64,000 bases of DNA from positions 207,445,035-207,509,034 of the forward strand of contig OY992539.1 of assembly GCA_963921195.1 (NCBI GenBank), read 5' to 3'. Both the position numbers and the translations under genes were made by a program. How positions within the stretch are numbered: the first letter of the stretch is position 1; each line of letters opens with the position of its first letter. This document shows positions 11,633 to 23,218 of the stretch, one piece after another. This DNA comes from Pegoplata infirma (lineage: Eukaryota; Arthropoda; Insecta; Diptera; Anthomyiidae). Below the pieces are notes generated by a model. It did not search any database. It had not been told where the DNA came from and worked only from the letters and a program-made list of their open reading frames with translations.

Positions 11633-11863
11633 TTATTTATTTTTTCTGTAAGTACAGATCGAGCACGGGCTCTAATTATATTTGTTATAAGGGTTCAAGT
11701 TGAAAAAATGCAGAAGAAAAATTTAATTTCTAAAAATTATATAGTAGACATTTCTGGTATTTCCTATACCGGTTTCAAACACCCCAGTTACTGTCATCAT
11801 CAGTAGGATTTTAAATGTCGGTTTGTCTTGTTAATGAAAACTGTTTTTTATATATGTGAATAG
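11633..11863 (+). repeat. Dispersed ~430-bp repeat, left part (split by the hAT-like insertion)
   Basis: This repeat contains 'accggtttcaaacacccc', 'catcatcagtaggattttaa' and 'atgtcggtttgtcttg'. It resumes at 14972 after the 3.1-kb insertion. Complete copies lie at 20275-20880; reversed copies at 15150-15600 and 19290-19600. Confidence 0.75.
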
Positions 11864-14800
11864 TAAGGGTGGGATAGTGTTGTGTGAGATTTTAAGCAGC
11901 AGTATTTGGAATCGCTAGAACCCCTCATTTTGTGAGGTTCGTAAAAAAAGTGTATGAGCCAAAAAATGGGGGAGGTCGGATAGGATCTAGGGGTCGCTCA
12001 TCGGGGTCAAAGTTAGGCGTACATGGGAAAAAATCCACAAAAAGCCCCACAACTCCCCTGGTTTTGCCCCTAGAGAAGTCAAATGTGAGACCGGCCCCCA
12101 TTATTTTTTCGCCCCAAACTCTTTTGCCAAAATACCTAAGCCCTATCTCCTCTCCTTAAGGGGTCTCCCATACAAAGGTTGAATGTTAAAACATATTTGC
12201 TCCTACCTCTCTAGCTGTCCTAGAAGTGACCCTAGAGGAATCAAATATATGACTGACCCCCAATATTTTTTCATCCCCAACATTTTCTTATAACATACCT
12301 ACCCTCTATCTTCAACCGTTAGGGTGGTCCCCATACATTTTTTTTTATTTTTCATAAATTTATTTTATTAAATCACCTCCTACCGGATCAACGGTGCTTC
12401 CTAGAGGGGTCATTAGCAAGACCGACCCCCATTTATTTTTAGCCCCCAACATTTCATCTGAACATACCAACTACCTATCTCCAATTCCTAAGGGGTCTCC
12501 CACACAAAATGACATTTTTATAAAATTTGCTCCCACCGCTCTAACTGGCGCTGGGATGACCCTAGAGAATTTAAATGTACGACTGACCCCCAATATTTTT
12601 TCAGCCCCCACATTTTCCCCAAACAAACCTACCCTCTATTTTTACGCCTTAAGGGGGTCCCTACACATTTTTTTTATTTTTTTTTAAATATCAGATCTTA
12701 TACTGGCCCCCAATATTTTTTTAGCCGCAACATTTTCCCCAAACAAGCCTACTCCTTATTTTTAAGTCTTAAGGGGGTTCCCACACATTTTTTATAATTT
12801 TTATTTATAAAATCAGCTCTTACCGCTCCCATGTTAGGGTAGTATTTTTTTCCTCTCCATTACGGCACAACACGTTGTTATAGTCCTCTATTAATTTTAC
12901 GCCTCTTTCGGCAGCGTTGTTGAAAACATGTAATTGAAGTAATATTTGCAGCGCTTGCTGGTAGTCCACACAATTTTCCTAAGTGTTTGGACCGGAACCA
13001 ATGAAATTTGTTGTTAATCCGAAGCGTGAAAAAAATGTTGGTGTCTCAGCTGTGACGTAGTGGCTTAAATCATTCTTTATATTATGAGTTCTGGATTTAC
13101 TTGTTTCGATTCCATGTTAATTATTTTCACACCTTCGAATCCAACCACGTGTACTGGATGATCACGATTTTTGTTGCCACCTTCGCCGCTTCCCCCCGAG
13201 TCATAATCTTCCCCGATATCAACGTCTTATATTTCTTCGCTGTCAGATAACTCTTCCTCTTTGCATTTGCCATTTTTCATTTTATTTCACAAGAGATATT
13301 CGGATCAAATAGTGCAATAGCTTCATCACTGTGATACCAAAGATGTCAGAGAATCTCTTCTCCAATCGTTGAGACATCTTATTAATTGAAGCATAATTAG
13401 CAATCGCTTTAAAAAAAATTCAAATCATTATTTGGAGGTTCTATTGCTTTAGTGGAGCTAAACCAAAATTTCACGTAAATTGTTTTTGGTCAAACCTAAA
13501 ACATTTTTAGGCAATATATGCCTTTTGCCATCCATCGAGCATGACTGATGGGTCCTGGTGGGCTAAAATGTTTATTAGGAATATTTTTACTTAGGTATAA
13601 TACAACAATTTCAAGAAACTCCTTGAAGTCGTCTCTGGGTCGCTTTTCCTTTATTTGAGCCCAACAAAACAACTTGATGCAGGTTGGACTAGAGCTGGTA
13701 TGTTGCCTGCTACTTTCTAATCTTCTATGCCAAAACTGTATGGTTTGTGTTTTATATTTTCCTATTACTCTTTAAAACGCTCAAACATTGGAACTTCTGG
13801 TCCAGACATTTTGCCGAATTTGAAGTTATTATTTTATTTGAAGTTCATTAATATGATGTTTGCATGGCAGATATAGGGGGTCAGTCTGCATTTCCCGTCC
13901 CTAAGAGGCACTATGGGAGCGGTATGAGCTGAATTTATAAATAAAAGTGATGCTAATTATTGTACTTTTGTAAATTCTAAATACTCCAACGTTGGGTTCC
14001 AGTACCATTACGAATTTGGTTTTCCTAAGGGGAGCACACGTATAAAGTGGAAATACGCCGTAGGTATGTTCGGAAAAAATGTGGGGGGCAAAAACTTATG
14101 GGGGTAAGTCTGCATTCCCTATCCCTAAGAGGAACCATGGGAGCGATAACATCTGATTTTATAAAAAATATAAAAAAAATGTGTGGGGACCCCCTTAAGG
14201 CTTAAAAATAGAGGGTAGGTTTGTTTGGGGAAAATGTTGGGGCTGAAAAAATATTGGGGGTTACTCATACATTTAACTTCTCTAGGGTCACCCCTGTGCC
14301 AGTTAGAGCGGTAGGAGCAAATTTTATAAAAATGTCATTTTGTGTGGGAGACCCCTTAGGAATTACAGATAGGGAAGTGGTATATTCAGAAGAAATGTTG
14401 GGGGTGGAAAACAAATAGGGGTCGGTCTTGATAATGACCCCTCTAGGAGGCACCATTGGACCGGTAGGAGCTGATGTAATAAAACAAATTAAGAAAAAAT
14501 AAAAAAAATGTATGGGGACCACCCTAAGGGTTGAAGATAGAGGGTAGGTATGTTCTAAGAAAATGTTGGGGTTGAAAAAATATTGGGGGTCGGTCATACA
14601 TTTGATTCCTCTAGGGTCACTTCTGAGGCAGCTAAAGAGGTAGGAGCAAATATTTTTAAAAATTGAACCTTTGTATGGGAGCTCCCTTAGGGAGTAGAGA
14701 TAGGGCTTAGGTATGTTTGGGAAAAGTGTTTGGGGGGAAAAAATAATGGGGGTCGGTCTCACATTTGACCCCTCCTGGGGCAAACCCAGGAGAGCTGTAG

Positions 14801-14971
14801 GCCTTTTTGTGGATTTTTCCCCCTCTATGCCCAACTTTGACCCCGATGAGCGACCCCTAGATCCTATCCGACCTGCCCCATTTTTTGGCTCATGCATTTT
14901 TTTTACGAACCTCACAAAATAAGCGGTTCTAGCGTGTCGAAATCGAAAACTCGTGCACTATCCCACCCCTA
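11864..14971. mobile_element. 3.1-kb hAT-like transposon with 8-bp target duplication and decayed coding region
   Basis: Terminal repeats TAAGGGTGGGATAGTG and the reverse complement of CACTATCCCACCCCTA are bordered by GTGAATAG at 11856-11863 and 14972-14979. An 8-bp duplication with a TARGG start fits the hAT superfamily. Each arm (about 11930-12850 and 13860-14930) carries subterminal tandem repeats with 'gacccccaatattttttc' and 'ccttaaggggg' words, in mirror orientation. The middle holds a broken protein remnant on the minus strand (13070-13812). It inserted into a dispersed repeat that resumes after it. Confidence 0.85.
13070..13812 (-). pseudogene. Decayed transposon-encoded protein remnant
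   Basis: On the minus strand an open stretch at 13496-13681 encodes about 60 residues including RPRDDFKEFLEIVVLYL and PPGPISHARWMAKGIYCLKM, and another at 13277-13345 encodes HLWYHSDEAIALFDPNISC. From memory these resemble a family of uncharacterised transposon-linked proteins that is abundant in insects and has a 'GAxxHARWMAKxIYxLKI' block and a 'HLWYLSEELVxLAFFD' block. Stops and frameshifts separate the pieces, and an acidic segment (EEELSDSEE) follows near 13240-13265 in another frame. It cannot make a functional product. The position in the middle of the hAT-like element suggests that it is the remains of that element's own gene. The family assignment is from memory only. Confidence 0.6.
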
Positions 14972-15150
14972 GTGAATAGTTTTAGTTTCTACAGAATAAA
15001 TTTTGACAGATTCCAACACTACAATTCTATTTCTAGCAATCTCAACCTCACTTCATACTTTCTTTCAACTTTTTTGTCTCTTACATTATTTCGCAAGGGT
15101 TACCAACATGATCTGGAATTGCAGACACAAATGAACAAATATAATTAGAG
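14972..15150 (+). repeat. Dispersed ~430-bp repeat, right part
   Basis: It resumes with 'gtgaatagttttagtttcta' directly after the hAT-like element and continues through 'aacctcacttcatactttct' and 'accaacatgatctggaattg' to a junction with a reversed copy near 15140. Confidence 0.7.
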
Positions 15151-15600
15151 CCCGTGCTCGATCTGTACTTACAGAAAAAATCAAATAAAACTACTGACAA
15201 AATATGTCACCATTAGGAACGTCTCCGAAACAGAAAATGCAAATTCCTTCATTTGTGTCTGCAATTCCAGATCATGTTGGTAACCCTTGCGAAATAATGT
15301 AAGAGACAAAAAAGTTGAAAGAAAGTATGAAGTGAGGTTGAGATTGCTAGAAATAGAATTGTAGTGTTGGAAACTGTCAAAATTTATTCTGTAGAAACTA
15401 AAAATATTCACATATATAAAAAACAGTTTTCATTAACAAGATAAACCGACATTTAAAATCCTACTGATGATGACACTAACTGGGGTGTTTGAAACCGGTA
15501 TAGGAAATACCAGAAATGTCTATAATTTTTAGAAATTCAATTTTTCTTCTGCATTTTTTCAACTTGAACCCTTATATTAAAATCGTTTCTTTTATATATC
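15151..15600 (-). repeat. Dispersed ~430-bp repeat, reversed copy
   Basis: The full order is present in reverse: 'gatctgtacttacagaaaaa', 'gcaattccagatcatgttgg', 'aaagaaagtatgaagtgagg', 'aaaatcctactgatgatgac', 'gtgtttgaaaccggtatagg'. With 14972-15150 it forms a head-to-head pair. Confidence 0.75.
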
Positions 15601-15771
15601 CCAGCAAAATTTTCGGTTGCAAAGAACCGATTGTGGAACAACTTATACTTCCCTAGAACCTGTTCTAATTCTTGTGCAACACCGATTCTTTTTACAAAGG
15701 GATTGTCCCAAAAGCAACAGGTGTTTGTAAGCAAAATTAAAACATGTTTTTGTTCCTCGGAATAGGTTCTA

Positions 15772-17627
15772 CACTCAAAAAAAAAAGTTTGTAAATTTAC
15801 AAGTAAAAGGTCTTGTAATTCTAATTTACTAATATTTTTGTCTTTTTACAAAAATTGTTGTATATTTAATAAAACGAAAACTACAGTTTGCTTTGTAATT
15901 TTACTATTATATGTTGGTAAATTTATTTTACAAATTTTTTAGGTAAATTTACAAAAAAGTGAATTATTTTACAAATTAAAAAAATATTACAAGGTGTTTA
16001 GTTTTTTTACACAAGAAAACTGCAATTGTACAACATAATTTTACTTGCTGTTATTTAGTCTTTTTACCAAAAAAAATGTTTTATTACAAACATTTTTTTT
16101 AAGATCGTTTACAAGGTTTTCAGTTTGAAATGTATGTATTGAAAAGTACAAAATTCCAATATAATTTTACAAAACTTATTTTATTACTAGAATTAATGTT
16201 GTTTTACAAAAAAAAAATAATTATTCAACAATAGGACACGCAAAAATTTTCTAAGTTCAGATTTTTTTTTGCGTTTTGGAGTAAAAAATTTAGTTAAAAA
16301 TAATTTTTACACCATTTTTTTGGTAATTTGCGTTAAGTAAAATACCACAATTTTTATGTGTTTCTACTATATAATTGTTTTAGTTTTTTTTTTTTTGTAT
16401 TTTTACCATTTTTTTTGGTGATTTTACCATATTTTTTTGGTATTTTTTTTTTAAATTTGGTACCTAAAATGTCAATAGAAAGCTGCCAATTATGAAAAAT
16501 CAAATTTTTCTTATTTTAACTGGTACTTAAACATCCAATCTACAATATCCAAATTTTTTTTTCCGATTTTTTAAAAATACTTGTGAAAATAATTAAAAAA
16601 CAAATTGTTATTTTTTGACTAATTTTTCCTGAAAATATAAGAAATTTCTTGTGTAGCCTCCTTCGCAATTCTCATATGTTCTACTTAAGAAAAACGAAAT
16701 GTCGAAAAAAAAAAATAAAAAAGTGCAGTTTTATACATTAAAAAGTTTGTTAAAAGTGCTCAAGTGAAAAAAAATCTTTTCAGGTTGTTGAAGTGCTACT
16801 CCAGCTGCCGAAGAAGGAAAAATAAGATGCACCAATGGAAAAAACCTTTAAATTTACAAAACCAATACGTAAATAAACCAATTTTTTTGTAAATTTACAA
16901 AACAAATATGAAAATTTAAAAAACAAAATTGTATACTTACGAAAAAAGTTGTAATTTTACAAAAAAATGAAATAGAAAATACAAAAACAATATTGTAAAT
17001 TTACAAATTTTATGTTTAAACTACTGTTTTTACGGCAAAAAAAAATATTGCATATATACAATAAAAATTGTAAATTTACCACTTTTATTGTAAATATACA
17101 AGTTTTTTGCCATAAAAAACAGTAGTTTAACCAAACAATTTGTAAATTTACAATTTTGGTTTTTGATTTTCTACTTTATTTTGTAAATTTACAACTTTTT
17201 TTGTATGTTTACAATTTGTTTTGTAAATTTTAACTTTTTTTTTGCAAATTTACAATTTTTATTGTAAATTTACGTGTTTTTCAATATTTTTTTGAGGTAA
17301 AAACAGTAGTTTAACCAAATAATTTGTTAATCTACAATTTATTTTTTTCATTTTCTATTTTTTCTTTGTAAAATAACAACCTTTTTCTGTAAGTTTACAA
17401 TTTTGTTTTGTAAATTTACCAAATTTTTTGTAAATTTACAAAAAAATGTTCGCCTCGAAGTTAATATTTTACAAAAAAAATTGTAAATTTACATTTTCTT
17501 TTGTTAAATCAATTTACAAATTATCCCCGTAACATTACGGGGATTCTTGCTAGTACATATTTTACAAAACCTGCCCCGTAAAATCACGGGGATTTTATGT
17601 CACTTTACAAACTTTTTTTTTTGAGTG
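15772..17627. mobile_element. TA-flanked non-autonomous element, copy 2
   Basis: Ends CACTCAAAAAAAAAAGTTTG and the reverse complement of AAACTTTTTTTTTTGAGTG lie between TA at 15770-15771 and TA at 17628-17629. It is collinear with 5134-7354, lacks that copy's nested MITE, and is 1856 bp long. It shares the two 'ccccgta...acgggg' hairpins near the right end. The right flank (17630-17705) is a fragment of the hAT-like element's subterminal repeat. Confidence 0.8.
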
Positions 17628-17629
17628 TA

Positions 17630-18165
17630 CCGGTCCAATGGTGCGTCCGAGAGGGGTCATTAGTGAGACCGACCCCCATTTATTTTTACCCTACAGCATT
17701 TTTTTAAAACATAGAAATGATTTTAAGATTGGAAAATTACAATAAAATTTTTTTTAAAAATAGTAGTAATTGTTATCCCACGATCCTCCTTGGCAAAAAA
17801 TTTGTCGAATCGATAGATGTTTTACACAAAAAAATTTCAAAAAAATCGAAGAGTACAAACATTTTCAAAAATGAGATTTAAATTTTAAAACTTTAAAATC
17901 GCATACTAGAGCGCTTTTAAAAATTTTTTGGAATTTTTTTTAAAAAGTACGTAAAAAAACAAAAATTTTGAAAAAAAAAATTGAAATTTGGACTATTATT
18001 GAAGAAGTTATGAGGAAAAGAAGTTTGAGTTAAGGAACAAACTACCAATTTTTAAAAATTCGATATCTTTTGAACGGGTCATCAATCAATGAATTGGTTC
18101 CACAGTGTTATTCAACGGTTGAGCATTTGTTAATGGAAAAATTTTAGAGATATCTGTCTTTCGAT
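17630..18165. other. hAT-repeat fragment, then gene-free AT-rich DNA
   Basis: 17630-17705 resembles 12380-12450 ('gaggggtcattagtgagacc', 'gacccccatttatttttacc'). The remainder holds no recognised feature. Confidence 0.5.
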
Positions 18166-18169
18166 TGTA

Positions 18170-19711
18170 GCCCCGCGTTGGGCGCCAGTTTTCAAAATAC
18201 TTTGATTGTATTTCTTATCATTTTACAACATATATCGATTATTGCCAACTTTGTGTTTATATCAAAAAAATCAAAGAGTTTTCCCAATATCACCATTTGA
18301 AATTTGCATAAACTGGAGGTTTTTTCTTACCTTCAAGAAATCTGTAAGAAAATAAAATAACTCACTAGCGCCCCACGTTGGGCGCCAGTTTCTTAAATGT
18401 TACTATTTTATTTGCTTTCAGTTTAAAATAGTTTAAAATAGTTTGGAACCCACGGTAGAAGTCAGTTTTTAAAATATTCCGATTTATTTGTTATCAATCA
18501 TATCGACCAGCACCCACCTTGGGCGCCACAAAGACAACGCGGAATTTGAGATTATATTTGTGATCAATTTCCAACAATTCAAATTATTCCAAAGTAACAC
18601 ATTTTTTTTAAGAACAACACGACGATTCTAATTTTCGATTGGGGCTCCATGTCGGGCGCCATTATTAAAATTATTTTGTTTTATTATTCCGATTAATTAA
18701 AGGTTAAGCATTTTTTAAGGACAAATTCGAAGATATCTGTCTTTTGATTAGAAGCCCACGTCGGGTGCCATTTTCCAAAATACTTTTATTTTTTTTAGGG
18801 AAAAAAGTCCAAGTAACCAGTCTAATGATTGAAGCCCCATGTTGGGCGCCAGATTAAAAAAAATATTATAATTTTATTTGTCATCAATTTAAAACAAAAA
18901 CAATTAAAAAAGGCCCCCACATTGTGCGCCAGCAAAACCAACCGTAAAAAGTGAGTAAAATTATATATTTCAGATTATTTAAAAGTTCTGAATTGTTAAA
19001 AGGAAAAAAAACTCAGATTCCAGCCTTTTAATTGGTGCCCCACTTTGGGCGGAAAAAAATAAAAAAAAAAATTATTCCTTGCGATACATCATATTTAATA
19101 CTTTTAATGAGCTGAGCAGGAATATAAATAAATTTATTTATAAATCGGCAGAACGGTTTTCTAGATATCGCTATTTGAAATTTTACATAAAATGGTGTTT
19201 TTTCCTACGCTCATGAAATTAAGAACAAAAAATCTGAAACATTTTTGTCTTGGACGCCATTATCACAATACAAGTTTTTTTTCTTTTTAACAAAAAAAAA
19301 ACTGATAAAATATGTCGCCATTAGGTACGTCGCCGAATCGAAAATTGCAAAATCCGTCATTTGTGTCTGCAATTCCAGATCATGTTGGTAACCCTTGCAA
19401 AACAATATAAGAGACAAAAAAGTTGAAAGAAAGTATGAGGTGATGTTGAGATTGCCAGAAATACAATTGTAGTGTTGGAAACTGTCAAAATTTATTCTGT
19501 AGAAACTAAGCACTAAGTGGAGTGTTTGAAACCGATATGGGAATACTAGAAATGTCTATAATTTTTAGAAATTGAATTTTTCTTCTGCATTTTTTTCAAC
19601 TTTAACCATCATAAAAATATATAAATTTGCAAGGTGGCCCATGCTGGGCGCCAATGAGATTTAATTTGATTTAATTTTTTAGTTTCACAGACAGCCCCAT
19701 CTTGGAAGCCA
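18170..19711 (-). repeat. Array of about eleven diverged primer-binding-site-like repeats (tRNA-Lys 3' end)
   Basis: On the + strand the words GCCCCGCGTTGGGCGCCA (18170-18187) and GCCCCACGTTGGGCGCCA (18370-18387) recur in diverged form at about 18446, 18510, 18643, 18753, 18834, 18913, 19035, 19636 and 19693. Read on the minus strand this is TGGCGCCCAACGTGGGGC, the same 18 bases as the primer binding site of the intact retrotransposon at 36109. Several units share flanks, 'tatctgtctttt.gatt' before the motif and 'agtttt.aaaata' after it, so they are degenerate tandem units of about 60-200 bp. A copy of the 430-bp repeat splits the array. The motif includes the CCA that tRNA genes lack, so a retroelement leader is the likely source. 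Confidence 0.75.
19290..19600 (-). repeat. Dispersed ~430-bp repeat, reversed partial copy
   Basis: It contains 'gcaattccagatcatgttgg', 'aaagaaagtatgaggtgatg' and 'gtgtttgaaaccgatatggg' in the same order as 15151-15600, but lacks the 'aaatcctactgatgatgac' part. It sits inside the primer-site-like array. Confidence 0.7.
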
Positions 19712-20274
19712 ATCGAACATTTCATAGATTTCAAAAAATTCTTAAATATATTTCAAAATTTTCCTCCTCAATTCCAGCGACAAACAGTGTAATTACTACA
19801 GCCGGCAACATGTTGTAGCTAAAACTAAAAGCAACAAAAAAAATTGGTTTAAATTAATGTTAGTGCGTGTTTTGTCGTGTTAAACAAAAATTGAAAATAT
19901 TGTATAATTTTAGGTGTGTTCAACTATTTATTTTAGTCATTAGGTAATAAACTGTTTCTATGTTAGACATAATTAGTCTCAAAATGTTAAACTAGTTGAT
20001 AAATGTTGGAAAATTTTCATTTATAATAAAAATAATAAACAATACAAATATTTTCACTTAACGAAAACGAAGAAATCCTTTAAAGGTGAAACTTTAACAA
20101 TAACTAAGGAAAAAGTTTAATGAAATGTTAAACTAATCTTGTAATTACATTAAGGAATTTTGAAAGATATTATTGAATAAATGGGAAAATGCAAAGAAAG
20201 CTGAGTTTGAATCAATCAAACTTGTTTAGAACAAAATTTTTGTAGGCTAAAATTTTTATAAACTAAAATTAGGA
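19712..20274. other. Gene-free AT-rich stretch
   Basis: Nothing recognised. Confidence 0.4.
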
Positions 20275-20880
20275 GTAAGGGTTCAAGTTGAAGAATTGCA
20301 GAAGAAGAAACGAATTTCTAAAAATTACAGACATTTCTGGTATTCCCATACCGGTTTCAAACACTCCAGTTAGTGCTATCATCAGTAGGATTTTAAATGT
20401 CGGTTTGTCTTGTTAATGAAAACTGTTTTTTAAATATGAGAATATTTATAGTTTCTACAGAATAAATTTTAACAGTTTCCGACACTACAATTCTATTTCT
20501 AGCAACTCCAACCTCACTTCATACTTTCTTTCAACTTTTTTGTCTCTTATGTTATTTCACAAGGGTTACCAACATGATCTGGAATTGCAGACACAAATGA
20601 AGGAATTTGCATTTTTTGTTTCGGAGACGTGCCTAATGACGACATATTTTTGCAGTAATTTAATTAGTGTTTTTCCTGTAAGTACAGATCGATTTCGGGC
20701 TTTAATTATATTTTTTATAAGGGCTTAAGTTAAAAAAATGCGGAGGAAAATTTTAATTTCTAAAAATTATAGGAATTTCTGGTGTCACCATACCGGTTTC
20801 AAACACCCCAGTAAGTGTCATCATCAGTAGATTTTAAATGTCGGTTTGTCTTGTTAATGAATTGTTTTATATAGACTAAT
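20275..20880 (+). repeat. Dispersed ~430-bp repeat, about 1.4 tandem units
   Basis: One full unit starts with 'gtaagggttcaagttgaaga' and passes the cat-cat-cagtaggatttt, the caacctcacttcatac and the accaacatgatctgg blocks to 'gtaagtacagatcg'. It is followed by the start of a second unit ('aagggcttaagtt') up to 'gtcggtttgtcttgttaatg'. This shows that the repeat can be tandem. Confidence 0.75.
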
Positions 20881-21006
20881 ATTTTCAGAAAATAAATCAA
20901 AACTTTAGCCGCGGATTTATAAAGATTAAAATCTTCATTAACTATAACACTATTCGACAGTCTAAATCTAAGAACTCTAAATATTAGAGTTTTGGTAGAA
21001 AAATTA

Positions 21007-22531
21007 CACCGCTTAACAAATCGAAGGTTTTTGGCTCCGGTTTGAAGTTTCATATAAAATTTTTAAAGATTTTGACTCGCTGATTCCAAATCCGTGCTCC
21101 AAATTTTTCCATCACGTCTAGAATTTTAATTATTCGCGGTTGAAAATGCGAAAAGAACGCGATTTTTGACTTTTTTAAAGCCTGCTCAGCAGCCGCTGGG
21201 TGGAATAAAAATCTGGTATAAAGCGTGAGAGTAGAATTGAGCTATGACTTCAAAAATATGATCAAAAAAATTTTAAGTTGTTGCACTATTATTGGCCAAA
21301 CATGCATTTTAAAAAAACACTGTCAAAAAAAAATTAGAATTAGCACTATTTTTAAAAGGCTCTAAATCAAAAACCAGATAATCGACCTTTTTTGCGATGA
21401 GCTCAAAATTTAGGCAAAAGTTCATTCTTTCTTATAGACTTTTAAATGCATTCAAGATATCTTCCGGTTTATACAAAAAAATAACATAGAAAGCTTAATT
21501 TTGTAAAATATATTTTTTTTTGCAGATTTTCTTTGAAAAATTTCAAAAAAACTAAGGTAAATTTTACAAAAATGGCAGTGTTGGCTACCGTTATCCTTTC
21601 AATACCGTTACCGATTAAAACCCCTTTAATATTGACTACCGTTACCAATACCGAATTAAAAAATTTCAAATACCGTTACCGATAAAAAACCGTTACCTTT
21701 ATTCGGATTTTTACCGGTATTATATCGGTTTTGTTTCGGTTGCATTCATTGCCAAACCAACCAATGATCTTGGTCTTGGACCTCATAAAAATGTTATGTA
21801 TTTTATGTTAGTGATCAAAGAAGACACGATACGGTCCAAAATAAACCTGCTACTCTGCTGGTACGAATACGTCTTATGTTCAGGCTGGTTAAGTTCCTAA
21901 ATGGGAAAATCGGACCAGATGAAAAAAGTTCCCCTCTGAAAAACGTATTTTATTTAATTTTTTTGCCTATTTGTTTAGAAAATGAAACATTTTTTTGCCG
22001 TTTAAAGTTCATTGACAAAGAGTAGAAAATGCGATTTTTTTCGGTTCGAACCTTTTGGGGGCTTGGATATAGCAAAATAACGGTTCAATGTTACCGAAAT
22101 AATCGAAAATACCGTTACCTTTACCGTTACCGATATAAAAAAAATATGTAATACCAATACCGTTACCGTTATTCATTTCGGAGCCGACCCTGAAAAATGG
22201 TAATTTTAACAGTATTATTTTAAAACGCAAGTAAAGCCCAACCAACCGTAATAATTTGAAAAAAATTGTGTTCTATGTTGGAGACCATAGACAAATTATA
22301 CTTTTTCGCTTTATACCAGTTTTGTAATCCACTGAATGGCTGATGTGCAGGCTTTCAAATAATGCAAAAATCGTGATTTTTCGCATTTTCAACCGTGAAT
22401 AACTAAAAATCTGGACGTGATGGGAAAATTTGGAGAACAGATTTGGAATCAGGAGATCAAAGTCTACTAAAATTGATCATCAGAATTCAAACCGAAAAAT
22501 TAGTGTTGAGCGGTGTTATCTAAGAATAAAT
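21007..22531. mobile_element. Large fold-back element, host of a nested hAT-like MITE
   Basis: The left arm (21007-21330) with 'ccgcttaacaaatcgaaggt', 'gattccaaatccgtgctcc', 'cacgtctagaattttaatt' and 'cggttgaaaatgcgaaaa' is mirrored at 22230-22531 ('ttttcgcattttcaaccgtg', 'ctggacgtgatgggaaaat', 'agatttggaatcaggagatc', 'gagcggtgttat'). The arms are about 300 bp and diverged. The hAT-like element at 21576-22192 lies between them. There is no ORF. Confidence 0.7.
21576..22192. mobile_element. hAT-like MITE with perfect 8-bp target duplication
   Basis: The ends CAGTGTTGGCTACCG and the reverse complement of CGGAGCCGACCCTG are bordered by AAAAATGG at 21568-21575 and 22193-22200. The interior is rich in ACCGTTACCG words in both orientations. 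A fragment of dispersed repeat subfamily 1 (about 21780-21960) is nested within it. At 617 bp it is non-autonomous. Confidence 0.85.
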
Positions 22532-22539
22532 TTTCTATT

Positions 22540-22720
22540 TGAAACTGTATCAGAATCTGAGAATTTTTCTTTACCAAGAATTTCATAAATGCTGAAAGAT
22601 TTTCTGTAAAATGCCTCAAAACCGCAAAATTTTTCTATTCGAAAAATGTCTCAAAATCATACCATTTTTCTTTAACAAATGACTCAGAAAATATCAAATT
22701 TAGAAAATATTTCTTGATAA
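22540..22720. repeat. Decayed copies of the 35-bp satellite
   Basis: Phrases such as 'tcagaatctgagaatttttc', 'tcgaaaaatgtctcaaaatc' and 'aatgactcagaaaat' are degenerate satellite units with a spacing near 35 bp. Confidence 0.6.
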
Positions 22721-22781
22721 AAAAAGGACTTAAGTCTGATTATTTTTTCGATTGGAAAATATTTTCAGAATGTCGACCTTT

Positions 22782-23218
22782 GAGTTCCCGCACAACAATG
22801 TCGGTGACGTTTTTTTCATTTAATTTTGGCAAGAAAAAACGCTCGACCGAAAACCGCTTGAATAAAATCAATTTTATTTTTGTGTCGGTTTCTCTCTCTC
22901 TTTTAATTTTTGATATGAAAATGTTACCACATTTTTATAAATATTTCGATTATTTTCGATAAAGTAAACAAAAAAATGTGATCTCTAACAAAAAAATATA
23001 TAAAATTCTAAAAAAAACAAAAAAAAAACAAATCAATATGAAAAAATCATATTGATATTAAAAAAAATAATAAAATTAAATAAAAATGTGCAGAAAAAGT
23101 GAAAAAATAATGTGAATATAAACGTTTGACTGAATTTTCCGCTGCCGCCTTTGTTTTGCGCCTATACTCTCCCACGACCGAAACCGTCAACCGATCCGAC
23201 ATTGTTGTGCGGGGACTC
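22782..23218. mobile_element. MITE with 23-bp terminal inverted repeats
   Basis: The left end GAGTTCCCGCACAACAATG, continuing in TCGG, is mirrored at 23196-23218 by CATTGTTGTGCGGGGACTC, with one mismatch. The 437-bp interior is AT-rich with an inverted 'cgaccgaaa' word. No target duplication was certain. A fragment resembling its right half ('gccgtcctccgtcattg', 'tctatattctccaacaacgg') lies at about 27505-27600. Confidence 0.7.

Noticed and set aside
18170..18187. tRNA-Lys gene
   Set aside because: Only the last 18 bases of the tRNA are matched and they include the non-encoded CCA; no D or anticodon arm is present upstream.
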